A stretch of 38,959 bases of DNA from Sedimentisphaerales bacterium (GTDB lineage Bacteria; Planctomycetota; Phycisphaerae; Sedimentisphaerales; Anaerobacaceae). The stretch's first letter is position 1. Each line of letters starts with the position of its first letter. Location: NCBI GenBank assembly GCA_016936075.1, contig JAFGPS010000025.1, positions 1 through 38,959 of the forward strand, in the 5' to 3' direction. Below are positions 16,187 to 24,023 of the stretch, in pieces. The notes beneath the pieces were generated by a model that saw nothing but the letters and a program-made list of their open reading frames with translations, was not told the DNA's origin and did not search any database. Made by a program: the position numbers and the translations under genes.

Positions 16187-18232
16187 ATGTATTCTGCAAA
16201 AACAAAACAATTTCTCATTATATTATTCACATCTGTAATTAGTATCAATACTGCATTTGCTCAGAATCATCCATTCTCGGTTCATAACATGCTCGCAATG
16301 GACCGAATTGGTGAGCCGCAGGTCTCCCCTGACGAGAAATGGATTGTCTTTACTCTTCGTAAAACTGACCTTGAAGCTAATAAAGGACGCACTGATTTGT
16401 GGTTAATCGGAACCGACGGAGAAAACCAAACTCAACTTACAACACACCCGGACGCTGATTTTAATCCAGTCTGGTCAAGTGACGGCAAAACGATATTCTT
16501 TATTTCAACACGTTCAGACTCGGCTCAGGTCTGGAAAATTCACCCGGATGGTGGCGAAGCACAACAGGTAACAGATGAGCCGCTCGATGTAGGAAACCTT
16601 ATCATAAGCCCGGACGGAAAATACATAGCCTTTACAATGGAAGTCTTTCCCGGCTCAACTCCTGAAGAAACAAAAGAAAAGCTTGATTCCATCGAAGAAA
16701 GCAAATCAACTGGTGTAATTTATGAAAATATTTTTGTAAGACACTGGGATACATGGAAGGACGGTCGCCGTTCACATCTTTTCGTTATGCCATCTGAAGG
16801 CGGCAAAGCTGTCGATGTTATGCCTATAATGGATGCAGACACACCTTCCAAGCCGTTCGGCGGTGCAGAAGAAATCACTTTTACACCTGATAGTAAAAGC
16901 ATAATATTCTCTGCACGTAATGTCGGTTCAGAAGAAGCATGGTCAACTGATTTCGACTTATACATTGCACCATTAACTGGAACAGAAAGCTTAAAATGCC
17001 TTACTGAATCGAATGAAGCATGGGATACAAATCCAGTTTTCTCTCCCGATGGAAAAACTCTCGCCTATCTTGCAATGGAAAAACCGCGATATGAGTCCGA
17101 TAGATTCAGAATAATCCTGCAGCAATGGCCGGAAGGTGAAAAGCGAGTCCTTACCGAAAACTGGGACAGGAGCGTCTCTTCAATATGCTTCTCCAAAGAC
17201 GGCCAAACAATCTACACAACCGCTACAAACCTTGGACAGGTTTCTCTATTCGCTATAGATACAAATTCCGGCCAGGTAAATACTCTCGTTAAGGATGGAA
17301 CAATAGGCTCACCTTCAATTGCTGGAGATAAGGTTATTTATGCAATGAATAATTTATCATCACCTACAGAACTTTTTTCAGTCGATCAGGAAGGTGGAAA
17401 TTTCAAACATATTACAAATATTAATAAAGAAAAGGTAGCCGCCGCAAGTATGGGCGATTATGAACAATTCACCTTCAAAGGCTGGAACGATGAAACAGTT
17501 TATTGCTACGTAGTCAAACCTGTCGATTTCGACTCAAGCAAAAAATATCCGGTCGCATTCCTTATTCATGGCGGCCCACAAGGCTCGTTTGGAAACATGT
17601 TCCACTACCGCTGGAATCCACAGGCATACGCAGGAGCAGGCTATGCAGCGGTCATGGTCGATTTTCACGGCTCAACCGGTTACGGCCAGGCATTTTGCGA
17701 CTCCATCCGCGGCGACTGGGGAGGAAAGCCTCTCGAAGATTTAAAGAAAGGCCTCGACGCAGCACTTGAACGTTACCCATGGATGAACGGCGAAAAAGTC
17801 GGAGCTCTCGGTGCTTCGTTCGGTGGATACATGATTAACTGGATCGAAGGAAACTGGCCGGATAGATTCCTCTGCATGGTAAACCATGACGGCAATCTCG
17901 ATGAACGCATGGCATATTTCGATACTGAGGAACTATGGTTCCCGGAATGGGACCACATGGGAACGCCATGGAGTAATCCGGAAGGTTATGAAAAACATAA
18001 TCCAGTCAATTTCGTCGAGAACTGGAAAACACCAATGTTAGTAATCCACGGCGGTCAGGATTTCCGAGTCGCAGATACACAAGGCTTGGGAACATTCAAC
18101 GCCCTTCAGCGTCTTGGTATTCCAAGCAAACTTTTATATTTCCAGGACGAAAGCCACTGGGTCCAAAAACCAGCCAATTCAATCCAATGGCACGAAACAG
18201 TAATAAACTGGCTCGACCAATGGCTGAAATAA
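16187..18232 (+). CDS. Exported S9-family prolyl oligopeptidase/acylaminoacyl peptidase
   Basis: This 681-aa serine peptidase has a Sec signal (residues 1-25, ending AFA-QN). Residues ~30-400 form a beta-propeller of WD40-like TolB repeats (e.g. PQVSPDEKWIVFT, PVWSSDGKTIFFIST, PVFSPDGKTLAYLA), which restricts entry to short peptides. The C-terminal alpha/beta hydrolase domain carries the triad Ser544 (GASFGGY), Asp625 (HGGQDFRV) and His657 (DESHWV). It would cleave oligopeptides in the periplasm to feed amino-acid uptake. The start has AAGGAG 9 bases upstream and its own promoter. It is probably monocistronic. Confidence 0.93.
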   Translation: MYSAKTKQFLIILFTSVISINTAFAQNHPFSVHNMLAMDRIGEPQVSPDEKWIVFTLRKTDLEANKGRTDLWLIGTDGENQTQLTTHPDADFNPVWSSDGKTIFFISTRSDSAQVWKIHPDGGEAQQVTDEPLDVGNLIISPDGKYIAFTMEVFPGSTPEETKEKLDSIEESKSTGVIYENIFVRHWDTWKDGRRSHLFVMPSEGGKAVDVMPIMDADTPSKPFGGAEEITFTPDSKSIIFSARNVGSEEAWSTDFDLYIAPLTGTESLKCLTESNEAWDTNPVFSPDGKTLAYLAMEKPRYESDRFRIILQQWPEGEKRVLTENWDRSVSSICFSKDGQTIYTTATNLGQVSLFAIDTNSGQVNTLVKDGTIGSPSIAGDKVIYAMNNLSSPTELFSVDQEGGNFKHITNINKEKVAAASMGDYEQFTFKGWNDETVYCYVVKPVDFDSSKKYPVAFLIHGGPQGSFGNMFHYRWNPQAYAGAGYAAVMVDFHGSTGYGQAFCDSIRGDWGGKPLEDLKKGLDAALERYPWMNGEKVGALGASFGGYMINWIEGNWPDRFLCMVNHDGNLDERMAYFDTEELWFPEWDHMGTPWSNPEGYEKHNPVNFVENWKTPMLVIHGGQDFRVADTQGLGTFNALQRLGIPSKLLYFQDESHWVQKPANSIQWHETVINWLDQWLK

Positions 18233-18322
18233 AGCACAAAAATAATCTTTTATGGGACAAAACCGTTTTTTGATTTGAAATAGTTTTGGAAAGTGCGTTT
18301 TCTGTGTTTAATGCGAATTAAC

Positions 18323-18351
18323 TTGACAAAAAGGGCATAAATCATTACACT
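18323..18351 (+). promoter_or_regulatory. Probable promoter of the HEAT-like exported protein gene
   Basis: TTGACA (18323-18328) and TACACT (18346-18351) have a 17-base spacer, about 80 bases before the ATG. Confidence 0.55.
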
Positions 18352-18432
18352 ATATGTGTATATGTAACTCTCTTCTTAGCTGGGTAATTTGGCAAGCAGC
18401 AACTAAGTATTGTTTTTAATCTCAGGATATGT

Positions 18433-19536
18433 ATGTGTAGGTTAAAATGGGGATTATTGGTAATTCTTGCAGCGTTTCCTGTCTTGAGGCATAGTAACCT
18501 TCAAGCCGCAAGTACAGGTCACATAGATAATGTCCGGAAAAAATCAGTACTTAATGATCAGGATAAAAAGATTATCGATGACTTTGTTCGAGAATCTGTA
18601 AACGCTCTTATTAATGAAAAGGATTTTACTAATATAGCCAGGCATCGTGATGCTATCGCCAGTAGAAAAGATAACAAACAGGTTCAATATGTTAATCAAT
18701 TCAAAGAATCGACTGTAAGTCACATCACAAAAGCATTTGAAACTGCCAGAAACATAAAGCAAGCTAAAAATCAAACTATTGTTACAACAAATCTTCTGAT
18801 TCTAATAGATAAGCTGGATAACGTTCAATTTGCAATTTTAGCAAAGAACATGCTTGATGATAAAAATGCAATAGTTCGATATTGGGCAGTGAAATGTCTG
18901 GCAAATCCTGAAGTAATAAACCAACTCAACTCCGGCGAAGCTCCAAATCCTGGTTTGCCAAAGGAAATAACTACAAAATTAATAAACATTGTTCCAAAAA
19001 GCAGCCCGCAGATATTAAACATCATTGCCAGTTACGCCGCTGCTATCAATATTCCACAGGGACAGGAACTGCTTCTCAAAATAGCGGACCAAAGAATTGC
19101 AGATTATGCAGACTGGTCCGTAAAGCTGGAATATATCGATGGAAACATTCTTAAAATGCTTGAAAATGTAATTTCTGAGCCTGGAGATAAAACTAATGTC
19201 CCGGCTTTTGCTCAGCGTTTCGCTCAGTTATATTCATATATAATTCAAAGATACATACAGGGAAAAGATTTTCTTGATTCAAGACAAATAGCTGAATTAG
19301 TAACAGTTATCATTGAAACTGAAAACACGTGCATTAAGAATATGGTCGGTACACAGCAAAGCTTTAAAAAAGCTATTGAGAAGAAACAGTTAAACACGTT
19401 AATGGATGAGCATAATAAGCTGCTGGGAAGCAATACTACACAAGGCCAGCTTCCCGCCAAATTCAATTTCAACTATGGCCAGGACGAAAACGGCTCTATT
19501 AGAAACGCTCCATTGACTTTATCTGATCCCAAATAA
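18433..19536 (+). CDS. Exported helical-repeat protein of unknown function
   Basis: This 367-aa protein begins with a signal peptide (residues 1-25, LLVILAAFPVLRHSNLQAA). I do not recognise a named family. The mature part is almost entirely helical. The middle section includes AILAKNMLDDKNAIVRYWAVKCLANPEVI and resembles a HEAT-type repeat, as does the following segment up to GQELLLKIADQRIADYADW. The C-terminus is polar and probably disordered. Such repeats usually form a protein-binding scaffold. The start has CAGGA upstream. The large TPR protein at 29.4-31.8 kb has a similar HEAT-like end, but the two are not obviously homologous. Confidence 0.7.
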   Translation: MCRLKWGLLVILAAFPVLRHSNLQAASTGHIDNVRKKSVLNDQDKKIIDDFVRESVNALINEKDFTNIARHRDAIASRKDNKQVQYVNQFKESTVSHITKAFETARNIKQAKNQTIVTTNLLILIDKLDNVQFAILAKNMLDDKNAIVRYWAVKCLANPEVINQLNSGEAPNPGLPKEITTKLINIVPKSSPQILNIIASYAAAINIPQGQELLLKIADQRIADYADWSVKLEYIDGNILKMLENVISEPGDKTNVPAFAQRFAQLYSYIIQRYIQGKDFLDSRQIAELVTVIIETENTCIKNMVGTQQSFKKAIEKKQLNTLMDEHNKLLGSNTTQGQLPAKFNFNYGQDENGSIRNAPLTLSDPK

Positions 19537-19552
19537 TCATTTAAATATTAAA

Positions 19553-19831
19553 TTAAAAACTTTCCGTTTGGAATTGTCCACCTATGCCGCTTGGTCCTAC
19601 ACTAATAAGCGGCATGTGTGATTCTTTTTTCGGATAAAAATGCCGTTCCTTTCTGAGTTGAGAACCAGCCATAGTAGTATCAAAAATAAGCTCGAATTCC
19701 TCGCGATTTCTTGTGCCGATATATCGACATAGTCTTGCCCATTGGGACGGGTCTATACCCTCGGAAAGCGCGCACCATACACCGGTTTCGGCTACAGATG
19801 GTTCGGAAAATAAAAGTCCTTGAGATACCAT
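19553..19831 (-). CDS. Hypothetical 92-aa protein
   Basis: I do not recognise this small protein. It has no signal peptide and no membrane segment. It includes a Trp/Arg-rich central part (DPSQWARLCRYIGTRNREEFELIF) and a basic stretch KERHFYPKKES, and is compatible with a small soluble protein. The start is well supported by AAGGAG 9 bases upstream. About 100 bases before the ATG lies a good promoter, and the leader between can fold (19832-19931). It is the second gene of a minus-strand pair with rpmH, 270 bases apart with a structured region between. Confidence 0.65.
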   Translation of the reverse strand: MVSQGLLFSEPSVAETGVWCALSEGIDPSQWARLCRYIGTRNREEFELIFDTTMAGSQLRKERHFYPKKESHMPLISVGPSGIGGQFQTESF

Positions 19832-19931
19832 AAGCTTTTCTCCTTAAAAAACAATCATCCTTATTATTATTTAAGAAGGGCTTCGGTTTGACATGCTTCG
19901 TCAGAGGTCGGTTCCACCCTTGGAACAACTA
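19832..19931 (-). promoter_or_regulatory. Structured 5' leader of the 92-aa gene
   Basis: On the minus strand the leader holds GTTCCA/TGGAAC around AGGG, then TGAC/GTCA around GAAGCAT. An AAGGG near its start is complementary to a CCCTT about 45 bases later, and that CCCTT could alternatively pair with AAGG nearer the start codon. This would allow two exclusive folds. No known riboswitch class was recognised. Confidence 0.3.
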
Positions 19932-19937
19932 ACTGAC

Positions 19938-19966
19938 AGATTAATACTGATAGTAAAAATTGTCAA
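19938..19966 (-). promoter_or_regulatory. Promoter of the 92-aa gene
   Basis: Consensus TTGACA (19966-19961) with TAATCT (19943-19938) 17 bases downstream on the minus strand; the predicted start is near 19931. Confidence 0.5.
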
Positions 19967-20005
19967 GAAAAAATGTTTGAAAATTTATTCAAAATAAACA
20001 CAGGT

Positions 20006-20080
20006 GCCATTCTGTTCTTCCGCCAAAGAAACTGGAAGCCAAAAATGAAAAATATCATCTTTGGCCTTTCTCAGAATGGC
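20006..20080 (-). ncRNA. Three-way-junction RNA candidate downstream of rpmH
   Basis: On the minus strand an outer 9-bp stem GCCATTCTG/CAGAATGGC (20080-20072 with 20014-20006) encloses two hairpins. One is an 11-bp hairpin (20065-20055 with 20048-20038) whose single imperfect pair is G-U on this strand but A-C on the other. The second is CTTCC/GGAAG (20038-20034 with 20022-20018). GCCAAAGA at the start of the first hairpin is also complementary to TCTTTGGC in the second loop, so an alternative fold exists. It starts 21 bases after the rpmH stop and has no T-tract. Confidence 0.45.
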
Positions 20081-20100
20081 AAAATATAAAACTATTGCCT

Positions 20101-20235
20101 TTATTTCGATATGCCAGCGGATCTTCCAGCACTGCGTCTTCTATTCAGGATTTTCCTGCCTTTAGAAGATGATGTTCTTGCTAAAAATCCACTTTTGCGC
20201 TTTCTTTTAATCTTACTTGTACGATGATTTTTCAT
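20101..20235 (-). CDS. rpmH: Large-subunit ribosomal protein bL34
   Basis: This 44-aa, very basic protein matches bL34, which binds 23S rRNA: MKNHRTSKIKRKRKSGFLAR, then KGRKILNRRRSAGR. The KRKR-x-x-GFLAR and GRK-x-L-x-RRR-x-x-GR patterns are diagnostic. The C-terminus (SAGISK) is plain. The start is fixed by the conserved N-terminal MK(N/R)xxT and an AGGG about 8 bases upstream. In many bacteria rpmH is next to rnpA; here the next gene on its strand is a 92-aa unknown. A promoter (20339-20311) and a terminator-like hairpin (20278-20247) precede it. Confidence 0.93.
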   Translation of the reverse strand: MKNHRTSKIKRKRKSGFLARTSSSKGRKILNRRRSAGRSAGISK

Positions 20236-20246
20236 AATTTTACCCT

Positions 20247-20278
20247 AAAAAAAGGAGTAGATAAGCAATCATCTACTC
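20247..20278 (-). terminator. Terminator/attenuator hairpin in the rpmH leader
   Basis: On the minus strand a perfect 8-bp stem GAGTAGAT/ATCTACTC with an 8-base loop is followed by C and seven T, and then directly by AGGG and the rpmH ATG 12 bases after the T-tract. It lies about 25 bases after the predicted transcription start, so transcription must pass it to reach rpmH. Confidence 0.7.
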
Positions 20279-20310
20279 TAAAACCATATATTCAATCCAA
20301 ATTTCGAATG

Positions 20311-20339
20311 ATTTTAACAGGAAAGCAAGCATTTATCAA
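20311..20339 (-). promoter_or_regulatory. rpmH promoter
   Basis: TTGATA (20339-20334) and TAAAAT (20316-20311) with a 17-base spacer on the minus strand; the start is expected near 20304. Confidence 0.65.
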
Positions 20340-20415
20340 CAACTTTTATTTTTTATCTTGAAAACAACTTATTCCAATAAGAATGAATCAAAATAATATA
20401 ATTTGATATAAATTC

Positions 20416-20444
20416 TTGGCTTAATCGATTCTTTATAGTAAAAT
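20416..20444 (+). promoter_or_regulatory. Probable promoter of the BASS-dehydratase operon
   Basis: TTGGCT (20416-20421) and TAAAAT (20439-20444) have a 17-base spacer, 36 bases before the ATG. It diverges from the rpmH promoter. Confidence 0.5.
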
Positions 20445-20480
20445 CCCCCATAAATATTCCAAATATATTAAGGAGTAAAT

Positions 20481-21758
20481 ATGGAAAACGCATCAAAGAA
20501 AAAAATCTACCTTGCCGTTGCTTTTTTTCTGACTATATGTGAAATAGTCATTCTAATATCCGGCAAAGCAAAACTTCCAATATCAGGAATATTCCTCTTT
20601 GGAGCATTTTTTGCCGTATCAATGGCGGTCAAATACACAAAAAGGTTTAAAGGTCTTTCATTTACATTTTTAATCTTCGCATGCTGTTCATTCACATTAT
20701 ACTTCCCGCAATTATTTACGGATTGGGGTTTCAATACCAAATTACTTATCGTCCCTTCTATTCAGATTATTATGTTCGGAATGGGAACAAAGTTAAATCT
20801 GGGTGATTTTGTACGTGAATTAAAAAAACCTGTTAAAATCATAATTGGAACGATACTCGTTTATCTTTTGATGCCAATAGCAGCGATTATTATTATTAAA
20901 ATTTATGGCAAATTCCCAGATGGTGTAGCCGCAGGTATCATACTCGTTGGAGCCTGTCCAGGAGGAGTTGCTTCAAATGTAATGACATATCTTGCAAAAG
21001 GAAACCTGGCACTTTCGATGAGTATTACTACTTTTGCAACACTTATTTCACCGTTGGCGACACCACTTTTAATGTTGCTTTTTAGTTATGATATCGAAGT
21101 ACCTGTTGTAGATATGATGATTAGTATCATTAACCTGATGTTTGTCCCTATAGGTGCCGGAATTATTTGCAATAAGCTTCTATATGGAAATATGGAATGG
21201 ACAAAAAAAGCAAGTCATATGATTCTTTTAGCAATAGCATGTTTTATTATCGGTTTTATTTTGATTTTCGTACCATTTGCGGACTCATTTCAATCTTTGC
21301 ATACAGGTCTTGTTCTTGTAGCATGGGCTGTAGCTATAGTATCAATTGCTAAAATATCTATAGAATATTTTCATGGTCCAGAAAACTGGATGGATCTTGT
21401 ATTACCTAAGCTATCACTTTCAGCAATTATGCTATACATAATTGTCGTAGCAGCCCATAACAAAGAAACACTTATTAATATAGGGCCGCCACTTTTCGTT
21501 GCTTCTATTGCCCATAATTTCCTCGGATTTATTTTCGGTTATGGCTCGTCCAAAGCCCTTAGACTTAATGATGCCGATACCAGGGCATTAACTATTGAAG
21601 TAGGTCTTAAAAATAGCGGCCTTGCCGTAGGACTTGCTCCCCTATTAGAATTAACAGGAACTGAATTGGCACCTCTATTCTTCGGTACATGGATGAATAT
21701 ATCTGCTTCGTCATTAGCAAGTTTCTGGAGTCAGAGAAAGCCGCGAGAGGAACAATAA
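20481..21758 (+). CDS. BASS-family (bile acid:sodium symporter-like) organic anion transporter
   Basis: This 425-aa inner-membrane protein has about ten hydrophobic segments. The BASS signature GACPGGVASNVMTYLAKGNLALS (first crossover region) and EVGLKNSGLAVGLA (second crossover) are clear; these sites bind Na+ and the organic anion. Family members move bile acids, pyruvate, pantothenate or 2-keto acids. The location directly before an acid-sugar dehydratase suggests uptake of a carboxylated substrate or keto-acid product, which is inferred. The start has AAGGAG 7 bases upstream. The tail ends in a short basic SQRKPREEQ. The dehydratase starts 77 bases downstream. Confidence 0.9.
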   Translation: MENASKKKIYLAVAFFLTICEIVILISGKAKLPISGIFLFGAFFAVSMAVKYTKRFKGLSFTFLIFACCSFTLYFPQLFTDWGFNTKLLIVPSIQIIMFGMGTKLNLGDFVRELKKPVKIIIGTILVYLLMPIAAIIIIKIYGKFPDGVAAGIILVGACPGGVASNVMTYLAKGNLALSMSITTFATLISPLATPLLMLLFSYDIEVPVVDMMISIINLMFVPIGAGIICNKLLYGNMEWTKKASHMILLAIACFIIGFILIFVPFADSFQSLHTGLVLVAWAVAIVSIAKISIEYFHGPENWMDLVLPKLSLSAIMLYIIVVAAHNKETLINIGPPLFVASIAHNFLGFIFGYGSSKALRLNDADTRALTIEVGLKNSGLAVGLAPLLELTGTELAPLFFGTWMNISASSLASFWSQRKPREEQ

Positions 21759-21835
21759 AAACGCGATATAAATAAAAAAATAAAAGGAATAGAATTTAAG
21801 ACGTATTATATCCTTATATTGAAAGGAGCATAGAA

Positions 21836-23236
21836 ATGGCAACACAAAAGCTCAATTTATCTCGCAGAGACTTTTTCAGGAAAACTTCAGCTCTTACTGC
21901 GGCGGCGATTGCTGCAGGCAGTTTTGTCACCAGCGAAGATGTCGAAGCTACAACAAATAATGTAAATACAAATTCGCAGCCATCTGATTTACAAATAACC
22001 GATATTAAGACAGGAACACTTTACAGGTCAATACTAAGAATAGAGACAAATCAGGGAATATTCGGATACGGCGAAGGTACCGGCCCGGACGGTTCTCTCG
22101 TATTACAGTTAAAAGGTGACCTTGTCGGAGAAAATCCATGCAGTGTTGAAATGCTCTACAATAAAATCAAACGATATGGTGACCATAATAGAACAGGTGT
22201 TTCTGGAATTGAGATGGCCTTATGGGATTTAGCGGGAAAAGCATGGGAAGTACCGGCCTATCAGATGTTGGGCGGAAAATACCGCGACCAAATCCTTATG
22301 TACGCTGATACCCCATATGTAATAGATGCCAAAGAAATGGGGGAAAGATTAAAAGGCCGCATGGAAATGGGTTTCAAATTCCTAAAGATGGATATGGGTA
22401 TTACACAGATTGCCGAAATACCTGAAACAATTACAGCCCCGCCCGGTGTAAGCAAACACAACTGGTCAGGTGATGTGCCGCATCCTTTGACTGGAATGAG
22501 AATTACTCAAAAAGGACTCGATATATTAGCTGAATACGCCCAAACGGTACGAGATATTGTCGGCTGGGAAATCCCAATAGCAACCGACCATTTTGGACAC
22601 TTTATGGTTGAAGATGCAATTAAAATCGGTCTCGCACTCGATCCTTTCAACTTTGCATGGTATGAAGATATGGTTCCATTTATGTATCCTGACGCATTAA
22701 AGCAAATCAGTAATGCGGTAAGAACTCCCCTGCTTGTTGGTGAAACAATGTTCAGTGCAGAAGCACACAGGGAACTTTTCGAGAAAAGAGCAGTTGCAAT
22801 GTGTCATCCCGATATTATTTTTGCAGGCGGCTGTCTTGAAATGAAAAAGATTTGTGATTTTGCGGAACAATACGGCATAGCCGCGGCTATTCATATGAAT
22901 AACGGACCGGTCGCAATGTTTGCGAGCGTTCATTCAATGGCCGCCACTAATAATTTTATGTGCATGGAATGTCATCATGCGGATAATCAGAATTACGATT
23001 ACCTTGTTGATGTTGAAGGCCTTACAAGACCTTATATTCAGGATGGATTTGTAAAAGTGCCCGAAGGACCTGGATTTGGTTTTGAACTAAATGAGGAAGC
23101 TCTCAGGCAATTCGAAAGAACTGGAACTAATAATGGTATGGGCGGCCCAGGACGTGGAAGAAGAAGCAGAGGCATAACCAATCGTCTGTGGAGTAAAAAT
23201 TCAAAAACGGTAAAAAATCCAACGATGAGATCATAA
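21836..23236 (+). CDS. Tat-exported enolase-superfamily (mandelate racemase/MLE-like) dehydratase
   Basis: This 466-aa protein carries a twin-arginine signal (SRRDFFRK at residues 9-16, then an Ala-rich hydrophobic stretch). The capping domain is followed by the TIM barrel with GVSGIEMALWDLAGKAWEVPAYQMLGG. It has a K-x-D motif in FLKMDMG and metal ligands in ATDHFGHF (Asp), WYEDMVPF (Glu) and LVGETMF (Glu). The Asp in CHPDIIFAGG and the His in AAIHMNNGP form the likely His-Asp dyad. The family abstracts a proton alpha to a carboxylate; most relatives dehydrate acid sugars to 2-keto-3-deoxy acids. The C-terminus has a Gly/Arg-rich tail (about 430-445). The RraA-like lipoprotein follows 26 bases later. 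The specific substrate is unknown. Confidence 0.9.
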   Translation: MATQKLNLSRRDFFRKTSALTAAAIAAGSFVTSEDVEATTNNVNTNSQPSDLQITDIKTGTLYRSILRIETNQGIFGYGEGTGPDGSLVLQLKGDLVGENPCSVEMLYNKIKRYGDHNRTGVSGIEMALWDLAGKAWEVPAYQMLGGKYRDQILMYADTPYVIDAKEMGERLKGRMEMGFKFLKMDMGITQIAEIPETITAPPGVSKHNWSGDVPHPLTGMRITQKGLDILAEYAQTVRDIVGWEIPIATDHFGHFMVEDAIKIGLALDPFNFAWYEDMVPFMYPDALKQISNAVRTPLLVGETMFSAEAHRELFEKRAVAMCHPDIIFAGGCLEMKKICDFAEQYGIAAAIHMNNGPVAMFASVHSMAATNNFMCMECHHADNQNYDYLVDVEGLTRPYIQDGFVKVPEGPGFGFELNEEALRQFERTGTNNGMGGPGRGRRSRGITNRLWSKNSKTVKNPTMRS

Positions 23237-23262
23237 ATTGATTTTGAATGAATGGAGGCTTT

Positions 23263-24009
23263 ATGAATCTAAGAAAGTTAATGACAATATCTATTTTTTC
23301 TTTTTCGATTATCTCATTGACTGGCTGCTCTTCGATGCAAAACAAAAATGTCTCGCAGGATAGCATTGTCGAAGGATTCAAGCATGTAGCAATTGCATCA
23401 GTTTCCGATGCAGTTGACCAAATCGTCGGTCAGAGAGGTTTTATGAATTATGATATGCGTCCTATGGTGGGAAAAAGCTTTGTAGGACGCGCAAGAACCG
23501 CAACATTTACACCAGCAGATAAACTTCCACAAGGAACTGAGCTTAATCTTAAAAGCGCTACAGATATGATTGATAGTGCCCATGAAGGTGAAGTCGGCAT
23601 CATTGTAGTCGAGGACGGCCTAAACATCGCTGGTATAGGCGGTTTGATGGCAACAACAGCAAAATCACGAGGGCTTGCAGGAATGGTTATCGACGGCGGC
23701 GTTAGGGATATCGAGGAAATTACGAGCCTTGGCCTTCCTGTATTCGGACGAAGCATAACACCCGCAACAGCAGTAAATTACTATGCCGCGATAGAAAAAG
23801 ATATAGCTGTGCAATGTGCTGGAGTAACCGTAAATCCGGGAGATATTATTGTTGCCGGAACAGATGGAGTCGTTTGTGTACCAAAGAACCTGGCCGAAGA
23901 AGTCCTGAAAAAAGCACAGGAAATCGATGCAACTGAAACCAAAATGGTTCCATATATAAAGAAAAACAAGTCAATTCAAAAAGCCGTAGATGAATTTAAT
24001 CGTATATAA
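23263..24009 (+). CDS. RraA-like aldolase-fold lipoprotein
   Basis: This 248-aa protein starts at the ATG at 23263, which has TGGAGG five bases upstream; an ATG 15 bases earlier lies before that ribosome site. It has a lipoprotein signal with lipobox SLTGCSS (Cys near residue 22). The RraA/HMG-aldolase fold shows ASVSDAVDQIVG, GRARTATF, GEVGIIVVEDG, GGLMATTAKSRGLAGMVIDGGVRDIEEI (with the catalytic Arg-Asp) and VNPGDIIVAGTDGVVCVP. These are the full active-site motifs, so it should be an active class II pyruvate aldolase or decarboxylase. It would sit on a membrane outside the cytoplasm, next to a Tat-exported dehydratase. It appears better conserved in its active-site motifs than the 8.0-9.1 kb homologue and lacks the Gly-rich insertion. 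Confidence 0.88.
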   Translation: MNLRKLMTISIFSFSIISLTGCSSMQNKNVSQDSIVEGFKHVAIASVSDAVDQIVGQRGFMNYDMRPMVGKSFVGRARTATFTPADKLPQGTELNLKSATDMIDSAHEGEVGIIVVEDGLNIAGIGGLMATTAKSRGLAGMVIDGGVRDIEEITSLGLPVFGRSITPATAVNYYAAIEKDIAVQCAGVTVNPGDIIVAGTDGVVCVPKNLAEEVLKKAQEIDATETKMVPYIKKNKSIQKAVDEFNRI

Positions 24010-24023
24010 ATAATTTATAGCAT

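Noticed and set aside
19680-19928. 82-aa minus-strand frame overlapping the 92-aa gene
   Set aside because: It runs through the structured leader and has no ribosome site, whereas the 92-aa frame has AAGGAG at proper spacing.
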